Assembly: GCA_013368375.1 (NCBI GenBank)
Contig: JAACJP010000018.1
Span: 1 to 64,000, forward strand
DNA length: 64,000 nucleotides
DNA from: Tricholomella constricta
Taxonomy: Eukaryota; Basidiomycota; Agaricomycetes; Agaricales; Lyophyllaceae
Reading direction: 5' to 3'
In this document: positions 22,249-34,162 of the stretch, piece by piece
How positions within the stretch are numbered: the first letter of the stretch is position 1
Layout: every line of letters starts with the position of its first letter
Translations under genes and position numbers: made by a program
The notes under the pieces: model-generated
Databases searched by the model: none
Told to the model about the DNA's origin: nothing
The model's input: only the letters and a program-made list of their open reading frames with translations

Positions 22249-23899
22249 ATGATGATCGCCCAAAAGACGGACAACATCGAAGCCATCGATTACGACATCC
22301 TTAGCATCCAGTTCAAGATCAACGAGTTGATAAACTCGATAAAGGCTCTTAAGGACTCGCGATTACAGGAAAAGAAGGAGATCAGCTTTTACAAATATAT
22401 CCTGTCTCCTATACGCCTCCTCCCCCATGAACTCCTGACAAGAATATTCAAATACACAGTGACGGTGTTCCGTCCGTCTCATCGCTCGGAATCACCGCTC
22501 ACTCTGGCGCACGTCTGCTCAAGCTGGCGAGATACAGTGTTTGGCTGTTCTTATTTCTGGAATCAACTGGAGCTTTTCGTTCCGCCCCATACTAAAGCGT
22601 CCCTGGGCTTCAATGAACGTGTAGCTTCATGGTATGGCCACTCCAGCAGCTCCCAACGGTTACGGCTCTCCGTACGGATTGAAGGCACACCCGAGGACCG
22701 CGATGTCCACGCTGACCTCTCGCAAAGCATCGCTGCCTTTTCATCCCGCTTAGGCAAGCTCTCCCTCAATTTCATGTCCGAGAACTATGACGCCCTTGCT
22801 CCTTTCCTCTGCCTCCCACCCGACAGCCTTCCCGCACTCGAGGCCCTCTGCCTCCTTACCCCAGCAGATGATGGGCTAAATGACACCCACGTCCTGCCCC
22901 CCCCCTACAAATGTCTTCGCTGCCGCCCCATGCCTCCGCACCCTCTACCTCTCTATCCCCCCCTATCTCCTCGACCCCACAAGCCTCCGCCTCCCCTGGA
23001 CACAGCTCACCCACCTCGAAATCGACGACGGGATCAACCTAGGCCCGTTCATCCACCTCCTCTTCCAGGGCGCACCCCATCTGCGCTCCGCACGCTTCGG
23101 AAACATCTTTGACTTTATCGACCCCTACCAGGCAATGCCAAGGCTCCCCTCCGCCCCGCAGATCTTCCCATGCCTTGAGCACCTCCACCTTTCAATAACG
23201 TCGCTTAACCCGCGCCCAGGCCCACTCAGCCTTGTGGACGCCTTACTGCTACTGCGGCTCCCAAATTTGCAGACACTCGAGGTCGTGGGCCACATTGACT
23301 TGTTCCCGATGTATGCGCTGCTGCCCGCCTTTGCGGAACCAGGCGGCACCGCGGAAGGGAGAGCGCTGAGCCTGACAGAGATCGTGCTGTGTGATGTCCG
23401 GATAGAGACAGCAGAGCTTGCTGGGTTCTTGGGGCGGTGTACGAGGTTGGAGAAACTCAACTTGTCGTTGCGGAACGTGTCGTCGAATGAGATTTTGAGA
23501 CAGATGAAGGCGATGGGGCAGTTTTTGCACTTGAGGGAGTTTAGGTTCGTGACCTTGCCAGAAAACGTGGAGGGGGCGGATATGCGACGGGTGGCGAAAG
23601 ACTTGGCAGCGCTTCTTGCGGAGTGGACGAAGTGTGGTGGGGGCCGGACACTGCGGAAGGTGGCTCTCTATGTGTTTTGGTATTTTAGCGATTGGGACCA
23701 GGAGGTTATAAGGGCCATGGGTGAAGACGTGAGGGCTGCTACTTTGTTTGGTGACGCGGAACATGACGTGGATATACGCGCGGCCCTGGAATTGAGGCCC
23801 AATGTGACGGTGGAGTCGATCAGCCTCTATAGCGAACTCGAAGAAATATTTGGGCTCAAAGGATACAGGAACTACACCGAGGATAATTATTCATCGTAG
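22249..23899 (+). CDS. F-box/LRR-type protein with one poly-C frame slip
   Basis: Frame one (22249-22900) begins MMIAQKTDNIEAIDY, with a coiled-coil-like stretch. The F-box follows: SPIRLLPHELLTRIFKY, then LTLAHVCSSWRDTVFG and YFWNQLELFV. Frame two (22880-23899) continues with leucine-rich repeats such as LPNLQTLEVVGHIDLF and RLEKLNLSLRNVSSNEIL. The two meet at a run of nine C at 22897-22905; eight would give one continuous frame. Fungal F-box proteins select substrates for SCF ubiquitin ligases, and Agaricomycetes have expanded, fast-evolving sets. Either this copy is a recent pseudogene or the run is a sequencing or assembly error. The remaining frame is undamaged, which favours a recent or artefactual change. 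Confidence 0.75.
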
Positions 23900-26723
23900 G
23901 CACGACCTGAGATGGTTTCCGTCCTCCCTGCTGTGAGCCTTTCAACACACCACCCTTTCCTTTTGTCGTGATACACTCCCCTCGCAGTCAAATTTCGTAT
24001 TTTGATGTGATAAAAGACACGTACGCAATGTAGATGAATTTGATACTCGTGAGGGAAGGGTTCTTTAAAGGAGCGATGAGCAATGATTTGCATTTGCGTA
24101 GGCAGGAAGGATCATTCAGAAATTGTATTTTAACGTCCAGAGTGACGGTGAATATACTGGAAAGGTGGAATGGGATCGAGGGGAAATAAAGTGTTGTTTA
24201 AGCCCAACGTTCCGCACGTCTTGTCGATGCTTGGTCGATGCCCTCAGTACATGACCCAAGTTGCGTTAATGTAAGTGCTTGCCTGCTGCCATCTCACCAA
24301 GAACGAAAAAAAGAACGACGTCGCTTTAAGGAATTCTCTTTTCCAGTAAAAGATGGTAGAGACTTGCCTTGACCTCTGCCGGAACACAGGGTGATGACAT
24401 TAAAGCCACCACTTGACACTCCTTCAAAAATCGCTCCTTTGGCCTAGGTGCAGGACTTGGTCGTCGAAAGGATGTTGTACCAGGGAGGTAGCCAATGTCA
24501 TTGACGCTCCGATACCAAGCACGAGGGGAAAGGATTCACTAACCAACACATGCGGCGCGTCAATCCCGCCAGAGATAATGGACGTCGAGAAGGTCAGACC
24601 TTCTCCATTCGCGTTGCATCGTCTCGTTGTAGTTGCGGACGAAGGGTCGGGTACTCATGCGTAGTCATCAGTATCAATTCTACCAGTGTCCGCAGTACGA
24701 CGTACCGTGGTGGGAGACCGATGGGGTGCAGGGGAGCATGGGGACGCTAGTATGAAAGGTTGCAAGTTAGTAAAAGGAAATATGGGATCTACATCTACGT
24801 TTCTGCGACACGCCCGGCGCGTCTATGGACACCTGGGCTCGATGAGTATTGGATATACCTATGTATACGCGCCGACAGGCCTTTTACACGGGAAGATAAT
24901 GTGCACCCCATTCCTCTAGCCAATAAACCGCGCATGGGCCGGGCTTCCGGTCCTGCGCGTGCATCGCGTTGAACGGCAAGCGTAGAGATACCTACCTGGG
25001 CTGACCGTAAGGCTGCAGAGAACGAGTCGAGGGTCTTCGTCAAAGACAGCGCTAGCTGAAGGCAGCGTAGATAAAGAGGCAGGCATTTGAAATAGAAGGC
25101 GCCAAATTATCGAAAAAGTCTGATGGTTCGGTATGTCAATAGAGGTGTGGCGGAGAGGTGCATGCGACGGACGCACCTTGCGAAATGGCTGTACTCTGCG
25201 ACGGGCGTTCGACGCTGTTGGGAACTACGGATGCAACCACGCCAGTAACAGCAACAAGGAACAGGAAGGGGGGTTGCGCATTCTGGAGAGCCGGTAGAAA
25301 ACGACGTACAACGGCTCGCAGGGGAAGGAAACTGCAATTTGAGTACTTGTCGCCCACGCGCTGCGGAGTCGTGCGACAATAATGGCACAAGTACTTTGTT
25401 GTGATTGCGTGGCCGGACTTGTTTCCTGGTGGCCTTTATCAATACAGGAATCGATTTGAGAGATTTGAGAGATTACCTCGTTATCATCTGTGCTGGGAGA
25501 TTTTTTAGACACGACGTGAAAAATCTTCGTGGTTCTCGACTCTCTGAAGGCTTCGACAATTACTGCAATAAGTTTGCATATCTTTCAAAAGAAAAACAAA
25601 TGAGGGCAATATTATCTCGTACCCGACTGAGCCACCCATTCGATACACAGACCGCCAGCATGTGGAGAGCTAGCTCTCCAGGAACATCGAGAATATTGCG
25701 CTGCGACAGCGTGGATGACTTCTGTGTTTTAGAGGACTGAAGATCCCGTTAATCGACCTTTGCAAACAATGCACGGTGTGGGACTTGAAAGGAAGGTTCG
25801 AATGGGCCAAATTGCCGCGAATGGGCAGACGATAGTATTACCGAGTCAGAAGCCATAAAATGCTCGATGAATCAGGCACGATGATGGGGCGCGGAAGGAA
25901 AGCGTGAAGCCGAGGGTTTTACATGCAGGGGCGAAAAGCAGGTAGGTAGGTGGTGGTGGCGATCAAAGGTGCGACGCGATCCTCACCCCGGTGTACGTTG
26001 TTCGCGTCGATCCTCTCATGCACGATCACTGCATACGCCTGGTTTCCGGCCCTGTCAAGAAGTCAAGTAGTCAAAGGGACTTGGAGCAAAAAGCTGCTTG
26101 CATGGGCTGCCCATACGTATGCATACGGAAGGGACTAGAGGACGGACGCAGTCTAATCCACACACACACACACACTTGAGAGAGAGAGGGCGTACATATC
26201 GGAAAAAACTCCTTGAGCGCGACACCGCCGATTCTGGGGAGCGCACTTGCACATGCACGCCGATGCGAAGGAGTGGGCCTGACGTCAATAACGGAGCGTG
26301 TTCAATACATTCCGGGATTGGATAAGCCTCTGTCTACCACAATCGATGTCATTATCAAGGGCAGGGACTCAGAGGGCTTGTAGACAAGGAAGACGGTTGA
26401 GGAGGATGCATTGGTGCGGGTGAGATGGTAGGTACACGTAGGCAGGGGCCGATTGACGTGGGCCGAGCAAGGCAATCTGTAGGTCCTTGCCACCGCGCCT
26501 TGTATATGGGTCTCTTTACAGATACGACGTGCTCGCCGGTCAGTATTATCTTGATTGCAATAATAATCTACACCAGATCGGACACCGACTAATGGGTTGT
26601 TAAATTTTCAACAGCTGGGAGATGGATCACATACAGCAGATAACAACGATAACCAATATACACAGAGCGATCTCATCTCGTCTCTAGGACACGCCAACAT
26701 GTCCCCGATACATACTCCAAGTC
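23900..26723. other. intergenic, no gene supported
   Basis: About 2.8 kb without a recognisable gene on either strand. The longest frames are uninterpretable. A short CA microsatellite lies near 26160-26175. Confidence 0.5.
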
Positions 26724-27764
26724 CTACATCGCCGCTGTCATCTTGCGTTCGACGATCAAGGCACTGGCGACAATGTGGTCGAACAGATCGTCCGCGTGGC
26801 CTCTCGGGAAGACTGTCAGGACCGCTGGGGGGAGCGGCGGCGATGCCTCTGGGGAAGGCGGGACGAAGGACGCGAGTTGGTGGTCAGTGGGATGGGAATA
26901 GCACTAAGTAAAGGCCTTCAATGGGGGTAGACGACAGCGATGTGGGGAAACGCACGATGCACATGGGAGAGCCATCATCGATGTTCGTACGACAATCCCA
27001 CCGTAAGTTTATCGAGTTGAATGTCCATGTCCAGTGGCGCTATCGCGAAGGTGTATCAGCATAACGTGAGAGGCAACGGATGGATCACGACGTACAGAGG
27101 ATCCGTTGACGCTGGAAAGGACATTGGATAACCGGGTAGTGGTATCTCCGAATGTGAGGATGGCTCGCTTCTGGTTGAGCGAAAGCCTATCATAACAATA
27201 CTGAAGGTAAGTAATCGACAGATGACAGAGGGACTGGAGATACCTACTCAAACTTTCCCACTAGTTCACCTGGTGTTTCTGCATCCCAGGGCCCTGGACG
27301 ATGCACCTGCGTGATATAGGATATTGGAAGAAATGGATTGAGGTTGATGCATGCTGAGATCCTGTAGAGAGGCTCGGGTTGTTGGCGTAGGTTGTGTGTG
27401 AATGGGCGCGGTATGAGGAGGAGGTACCCTTCACTAGGAAACGAGGAAGATGAAGAAGAAGGATTTGAAGGAGTCCATGGCGTGAATGTGTATGTAACGG
27501 GTTGCGATGGAGGGCTGGCGCCCAGTGTACTATATCTGGAAGAATGGTGAGAGCGTACAAAACAAATTATGAGCTGAATAAGGGCGCACCGAGGGGGATT
27601 TGCTGATTGTAGGGCACTTGTATAACTGTGAAACGGTGCGAACCGAGGCCATTAGGATTGAGCTTTCGACGGAGGAGTCTAGTCCTTACTCGGGCAGCGC
27701 TTCGGCCGTTGTCGGGACTGGCGCGTCTGGCCCCGTTTGAGGGAGATGGGGATCTTGAGAACAT
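26724..27764 (-). CDS. orphan Agaricomycete protein, multi-exon
   Basis: A minus-strand exon chain from ATG 27764 (MFSRSPSPSNG) to stop 26724. Successive exons read NPNGLGSHRFTVIQVPY, HWAPALHRNPLHTHSRHG, YLLLIPRPFTHNLRQQPE with PLYRISACINLNPFLPISYI, then LSLNQKRAILTFGDTT, HWTWTFNSINLRWDCRTN and CYSHPTDHQLASFVPP, ending FDHIVASALIVERK. Introns have usable ends (for example GTAGGT...GATAG before LSLNQ, and GTGCGT...TTTACTTAG before CYSH). I recall this layout from a large basidiomycete family of unknown function whose Pfam name I cannot give with certainty. Between the HWAP and YLLLIP words (about 27435) the frame slips by one base with no room for an intron, so the gene may be a young pseudogene or contain an error. 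Confidence 0.6.
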
Positions 27765-29393
27765 CGTTCATAAACTAGGAATCGAGATGATCAGTTGCAA
27801 CGGGCTCACCTATTATCATACTTTCAGAAATCACGGTCAACGAAAGTGGCAGGAGATTGTCGAAATTGGCTTGAACACAGCCACAATTCTGCGTTCCTTA
27901 GGGTCGATTTAAACGCCGGCCTTGACAACGACCAGTGCCAACTTGTTGCGATTACTTGCCCATAACGACCAAGCCACGAGCCCGTACTCTTCAACTGTTC
28001 ATCGTTCATCTGTGCTGATGACGCTGTTGATTCTTGATAGTTCTCTGGGTTGGGCCGGGCTTTCCACCTCGAAAAGTATTCATGATAATAACCTATCTTC
28101 ATTTTTGGTATTCGCATTGGCTCTCAAGCATGACTTCTCAGGTACCTTCAACTTATTTCGCATGCCTCTATCGCCCATTCCGGTGCTAAAGTTTGAATAT
28201 GAAAGGGTCATAGCTGCAGAGTCCTCATATCCCTTGCACCGGCTGGCTGACTTGGAATCAACTAAACAACTTTTGAGCCTTCGTCAATTATTTGAATAGC
28301 ACGAACAGCCAGTGCTTAGCGTGTTGCAAGCTCAGAGGGCGAGTATTCATCCACCTTGACCCTCTCAACACGAGCTTCCTCCTCTCGTTCGCTCAGTTCT
28401 CAAACGACAGTCACGATACACACATCATTTTGCGACTGGAAATATCAATCCTCTGTGCCTAAATTATCTTGCGACGGTCGCTACCGTCCATGTTCAACAG
28501 AATCACACTTGGTCTCGAAATACGAAATTTGAATCAGCCTTCCACAGCCGAGCCCAACGCTCGAACATTGTGTGCGTCTTAAACACGGAAAACCCCTGCG
28601 TTCTCCTCTACCTCTGCGTGTGTAAAGCTGGTCGCTGCCTTGAAGTTACTTCCCCCTCAACTGCTACACGAAGACATTCCGAACGGCTCTCGAATCAGCT
28701 TGACAACTTACGTTGGGCCTCTAGAGTACTGGCATTTATCCTAGTCAATCTCTCAGGACGGCTTAGAATAACCTCGACCGCGGGTGATGAGTTAGTCGCT
28801 GCACCTTTAATTATGTATGATCACCAGTCCTGATACCGAAATCGTTCCATTGCGCCAAAAAAATATCGGATATCCGTCCCACGATCCCCAAGGCGAATAA
28901 TCATCTCCGTCGCTTTAAATATGCTCGCGGTCCGGCTGTGACGGCCCTGTTCTAACAGCCATCAATCAATGGCAATGCTCCTGTAGAGCGTAGGCTTGAC
29001 ACGATGCTTCTCACCCCCCTTTCTCTTTCAATCCCGGAATTATTCCATCTGCGAACCCGCGAGCGTCATATACCCCTCCTGAAATCCATTTGAATTGGAT
29101 CAATTCTCCTTACTCCCGTGCTTCGCCGCTCTGTACATTCCTCTCCATCTTTTTCCGCCCATCCCATCCATCACGTCGACACACAGCAACCTCTGAATCA
29201 TGATCGCTATTTCATTCTATATGCTGATTTATTCCGTCACTGGGGAGCAGAGCATTCGTGATCATCTCGAATGTTTCGATATCAAGGACTTGAATACTGG
29301 TTGATGATGCCACTCCAAACCCTCTTAATACGGGCTTGCATCGCGGGATAACGATAACGAACCATCCTTCTCCCCTTCTTGACATCTATTTCT
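27765..29393. other. intergenic, no gene supported
   Basis: No recognisable coding sequence. The region upstream of 29394 probably contains the promoter of the membrane-protein gene, but no specific element could be assigned. Confidence 0.5.
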
Positions 29394-31036
29394 ATGACTC
29401 CTGACGAAGAGACCCTCCTCCGAAATATCGGCGTCCTCCTCCTGGGAGACCTTGCAGGTTTCACTGCGATGACTTTGGTCTACGGTACCATCCAATCCGT
29501 TTCTTCTTCTTCGACTCCCATAATTTAACTCACCCTTCACAGGTGTCTTTGTTCTACTATTCTCAATCTCGACCCACAAGATCTTGTTTGTCGCCTTTTC
29601 TCAAAACGCCCTCTCCCCATGACACTCACACTCACACTCACACTCACACTATCCTATCCTCACGGATGCCTACAGAAAACGAGGAATCAAGTCCAACCCC
29701 AACTTCCTGCTCTTCCTAACAAGCCTCCTCACCTTCCTCATCTCCACTTTATACTGGAGCGCCTACCTCGCCTCCTTCGCCACGCTCGTGCGGGAGATGC
29801 TCGTGAACACCGATATCGGCCCGCTCGATACAGGCGGCAGCTTCGACGGTATCGACAGCAAGGTGCTGCGGTTCAGCCGCATCCAGAACTGGACCGCAAC
29901 GGTGCTGGTGCGTCCCCCTGCAGTCCCCTTGCTCATCCGCCGCCCAGCATTGACTCATCTGGTTGATCCTCATCATGCATTCTCTTCCCGCCACCGGACA
30001 GCCCATGATCAGTGACGCTGTCGTCGTCTGGCGGGCCTGGGAGATCTGCTCTGACCGCCGGTGGATTATTTTCGGCCCGATTGTCTTGCTAATCGGCACC
30101 GTCGGTGAGAGGGTGTTAGCACTCTGCTGCTGTGGAAAAAGAAAGGCTTATCAGATTGTTAGGTGCTGGCCTTGGTTACCTCGGAGTCGTGTCGTCCGAG
30201 CCTTTGAACATCGTCGGTGGCTTGGGAGGCACCCCGACCTGGAAAAACACGTTCATTTCTTTCCTTACGTTTTCGCTGGTCGTCAATGTTGTCTCCACTG
30301 CTTTCATCATCTACAAACTATGGTACTCTCGTCGTGTCCCCACGGCTGTGCCGTCCGCAGCAGCCGGAAAGAAGATCTCCAAGTCCCAAGTTGTCACCAT
30401 CGTCCTGATCGATTCGGGTCTCCTGTATGCGGCTACACAGGTACGTGTCCAGCACTCCATCCTGGATTTCACACCGCACTGGAAGATAATCATTCCCCCC
30501 CCCCTCCCCCCAAGGTGGTCAACTTTGTGCTTGAGCTCGTAAAGCCCATTCCCAATTCCTCACTCTACTTCAGCGAGCGCGTGATAACATCCATGTACAC
30601 TCTCAGCACCGTACGTCCCTCTCTCTCACGCACCTTCACCTTCATCCCCGGCTCTCTCACAGCACCTCCTCTCCTTCAGGCAATGCACCCAACAACCGTC
30701 GCCCTGCTAGTCATCACCCAGCACTCAATCATCAACATCTTCGGGTTCGGCCCCCCGCCCGTCCAGAACGAAAAACCAGCGGCGGTGTCCGGGAGCGCGG
30801 GTGGGGGGGGCGCTCGCCCGGCAACGGCTGGCCACCTCTCCTTTGCCCGCCCCACGACCCTGTTGTCGGGCACCAACAACACTGCCCCGTCCGCGGACCA
30901 ATCGTCTGCCAGCGCCGTTTCGAGCATCTTTGACGGGCGTTCAGAGAAAGGCGCCATCCTGCAGGACGATGCGTTTATTGATGATGATGATCGCGTTATG
31001 GATGAGAAGAAGCAGACGAGGACTGCTCCGTTTTGA
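29394..31036 (+). CDS. seven-exon integral membrane protein
   Basis: Exons 29394-29484, 29543-29585, 29676-29907, 30002-30104, 30163-30440, 30515-30610 and 30680-31036 join in phase to 399 aa. The protein starts MTPDEETLLRNIGVLLLGDL. Hydrophobic segments include FVLLFSIST, LLFLTSLLTFLISTLYWSAY, WIIFGPIVLLIGTV, FISFLTFSLVVNVVSTAFII, VVTIVLIDSGLLYAATQVVN and ALLVITQHSIINIFGF, giving about seven helices with a polar C-terminal tail. This matches a large Agaricomycete family of seven-helix proteins of unknown function, sometimes compared with receptors. Intron 2 (29586-29675) starts GTTTGT and contains a CACTCA microsatellite. No direct functional evidence is visible. Confidence 0.8.
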
Positions 31037-31339
31037 TGATGCTGATTGTTTCTCATACGTGTATGTGTATAGTAAGAGATTCAGATTTGATGTGTGGGTT
31101 CTTTGAGTATACCATATTTATATTTTGTATATCATCATCGCTATCATTTAGTTCTCCCAATTACAGACGGATCTCTCACTGTGTTCATTGTCATCTCCCG
31201 ATGCTGATCTAATCTTGCCGTGCGCATTGCTTGAAAGAAGCAGAAGTTATGATTGTTTCGAGTCTGTGGGATGCGATGCACTGTCCTGTCCAATTTCCTT
31301 CAATCTGGCGTCCTTTCCTCCAACGGACCGACGAGGTCG

Positions 31340-31745
31340 CAGAAGCTGCTGCAGCTAGGCGCCATCCAGCCCTGGCCAATCCCACCCAGATGACCTCTGG
31401 AACATGCCCGTCCCCGCCAACATCCCCGCTCTTCGATCGAGACACCTCGCGGCCCTTAGGGCTCACAATTCGAAGCGGATGATGGAATAAATCCCCCTGC
31501 ATCCAGCGATCCTCGTCGAGAATTTTTCGACGCCGAATTTATCTCGTCAAAGCCCTGATGCTTTAAAGCATATCCTCAAGGTTCACCCCACGCCGCAGAA
31601 ACCGCTCACTGGCTATCTCGCCGACGACGTGGAGCGCGCCCAAGGAAAGGACTACCCCGAAATCCCCAAGCGCCCAGCCCCCGATATCGCTACATCACAC
31701 GCATCGCGGTGGAGTCACAGTGTGCTATGGCAGTCACGAAGCTGC
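31340..31745 (+). pseudogene. coding remnant, unrecognised
   Basis: Two plus-strand readings look coding: DDLWNMPVPANIPALRSRHL near 31390-31450 and, further on in another frame, LKHILKVHPTPQKPLTGYLA followed by DDVERAQGKDYPEIPKRPA near 31565-31675. They are too short and too broken for a gene, and no family is recognised. They lie about 230 bp upstream of the thiolase start. Confidence 0.3.
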
Positions 31746-31978
31746 GTGCGTATTTGAATTCCGTGAGCGAACGCCCGTCCGCCCGTTTGTCGTTCCTTTC
31801 AGCCGCCGTTTTGGATGACGTGCGTACGCGTGCAGTTGTTAATTAATTCAGCTGCCGATCCCACTCCGCTTCCGGGCCGGTGGCTACGCGAGTGGCTCGA
31901 AGCCGGTTACGGCAGGTAGCCGATAGCCGGTTTATAACCTTGGTCCTTTGCAACTATGGATCGCAAAGGATTTCCAAA

Positions 31979-33424
31979 ATGTCGCTCTCCGTGCAGTCCA
32001 CCTCTTCGTCAGCCAAAGCCCGGATCCTCGAAAAGAACGATAACGATGTCGTGATCGTCTCCGCTGTCCGCACAGCCATCACCAAGGCCAAGAAAGGCGG
32101 CTTCAAGGATACCAGCCCCGACCTGCTGCTCTCCCACGTCCTGCGCGCCGCCTACACCCAACCTGGCCTCGACCCCGCTCTCATCGAGGACGTGTCCGTC
32201 GGTAACGTCCTCCCCGACCGGGGAGGCGCAAGCGCAGCCCGCATGGCCGCTCTACACGCCGGCATCCCTGTCACCACCTCCCTCAACACCCTGAACCGCC
32301 AGTGCTCCTCCGGCCTCACCAGCATCAACCAGATCGCCGCCCAAATCATGATCGGCCAAATCGACATCGGCATCGGTGCGTTTCCCTCATCCTTTCCTGT
32401 TCACTTTTCACCCCCACTCTAACTAACCTCGTCCAATATCTCCCCAGGCGCCGGCGTGGAATCCATGACGCAAGGGTTCGGCCGGAAATACTCCCCTGAA
32501 GAGTTCTCCGAGGAGGTCCTGACGAACCAAGACGCAAGGGACTGCCTCATCCCCATGGGCTTCACCTCCGAGAACGTCGCACACGACTACAACCTCTCCC
32601 GGCACGACCAAGACGCCTTTGCCGCCTCCTCCTTCCAAAAAGCCTCTGCCGCCCTCAAAGCCGGGAAATTCAAGCCCGAGATCCTCCCCGTCAGAGCCAA
32701 GGTCGTCGACCCACAGACTAAAGCCGTGAGGGAGGTGTTGGTGGACTCTGATGATGGCATTAGGGAGGGCGTGACTGTGGAGAGCCTGGCTAAGCTCAAG
32801 CCGGCGTTCGCGAAGGACGGCTCGACACATGCGGGGAACGCGTCCCAGGTCTCGGACGGCGCTGCGGCCGTGCTGCTCGCCCGCCGCTCGACGGCGAAGC
32901 GCCTGGGTCTCCCGATCTTGGGCAAGTTCGTGGCAGCGGCGACGGCCGGCGTGCCCCCTAGGATCATGGGTGTCGGACCGGCGTATGCCATCCCCAAGGT
33001 AACGGCGGGCATTTCCGTATGCCATGGGCTTGTGTTAATGATGTTCGCCCACCCGAACAGGTGCTGGAGAAGACGGGGCTGTCGATCTCAGATATCGATT
33101 TTTATGAGATCAACGAGGCGTTTGCGAGCCAGGCGCTGTACAGCGTCAGACAGCTCGCTATACCGATGGACAAGGTCAACGTGCACGGCGGCGCTATCGC
33201 CATCGGCCACCCTCTCGGCTGCAGTGAGTTTGAGTTTCTTCTTCGCACTTCCTCCCTCCTTTGAGCGCCGGACTCTTGCTAATCCACCCACCCACACAGC
33301 TGGCTCGCGCCAGGTAGCGACGGGCCTCAACATCGCCAAGCAGTACGGAGCCCGCGTCTTCGTCACCAGCATGTGCATCGGCAGCGGCATGGGCATGGCC
33401 GCTGTCTTTGTTTCCGAGCACTAG
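31979..33424 (+). CDS. 3-ketoacyl-CoA thiolase (acetyl-CoA acyltransferase)
   Basis: Exons 31979-32375, 32448-32998, 33061-33223 and 33300-33424 give 411 aa, the usual thiolase length. The enzyme splits 3-ketoacyl-CoA into acetyl-CoA and a shortened acyl-CoA in beta-oxidation. The nucleophilic Cys109 sits in LNRQCSSGLTSINQIA. Later motifs are NEAFASQAL, GGAIAIGHPLGC/TG, with the catalytic His, and the second active Cys in MCIGSGMGMAAVF. All catalytic residues are present. The sequence resembles the peroxisomal Pot1/Fox3 group. However, from the first in-frame ATG (31979, MSLSVQSTSSSAKARI) no R-L-x5-H-L peroxisomal signal is visible, nor a C-terminal SKL (it ends SEH). The open frame runs upstream of 31979 without a further ATG. 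An unseen first exon is possible. Confidence 0.92.
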
Positions 33425-34162
33425 TTCTGAAGCCGTGACTCTTTTGTTCTCTTGCTGTATGCGTTTGTTTTCAAGGAGGAAAGCTCAATGGAAATACGGG
33501 AATTCTGTACTTGACTGAAGATGTAGATGTATGTACACTAACTCTTTTCGCTACCCTAATACTATCACCTCCATGGACGTGGACATGGCCATAGTGTATC
33601 GAAGGCACGGGTAAACTTTAGGTCGCGCATTACAATTAACACAACAAACACATGCGCTGATACCGCCCGCAGAAATCACGACTCGAAACCCACCAAGAAA
33701 TCCTCAACACTGTGACCCCTAAACGTCGACTGCGCGTTCAAGATCTTTCAAAAAATAATATACGAACAAAAGCGCGACAACAACACGTTCCAAAAAAAAA
33801 TCCCATGCTCCTTTCGTCCTCACCTACTTCCCAAAAAACCAGCTTCACACAAAAAATCCACCATCTCCCAAAAATAAAAATAATAAATCACACACCCTAA
33901 CTGCGCCGACCCAGACCCAAACGTATCCTCAAACCACCTCTCATCATCCTCACTCATCTCCGGGCCTCTCCTCAACACAATCTCAATCTCCAACTCTTCC
34001 CCCGAGTCGCACTCCTCCCTATACATCATGCGCCTTTCCGCCATCGTCCTAAGCGCCCCGAACGAAAAGCCCGTACACGTACACCCCTCCAACCACAAAG
34101 AACCTCAAAACCAGCACCTGTATCTCATAAGTCATCGACCGGCACGTCCCCATCCTATCCAC
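33425..34162. other. intergenic between thiolase and F-box pseudogene
   Basis: No gene seen. A-rich stretches near 33740-33900. The left part is the thiolase 3' flank; the right part is the 3' flank of the minus-strand F-box pseudogene. Confidence 0.5.

Noticed and set aside
31880..31978. N-terminal extension of the thiolase resembling a mitochondrial leader
   Set aside because: The open frame begins with GTG (GTGGCTACG) and has no ATG before 31979, so it cannot be a normal start.
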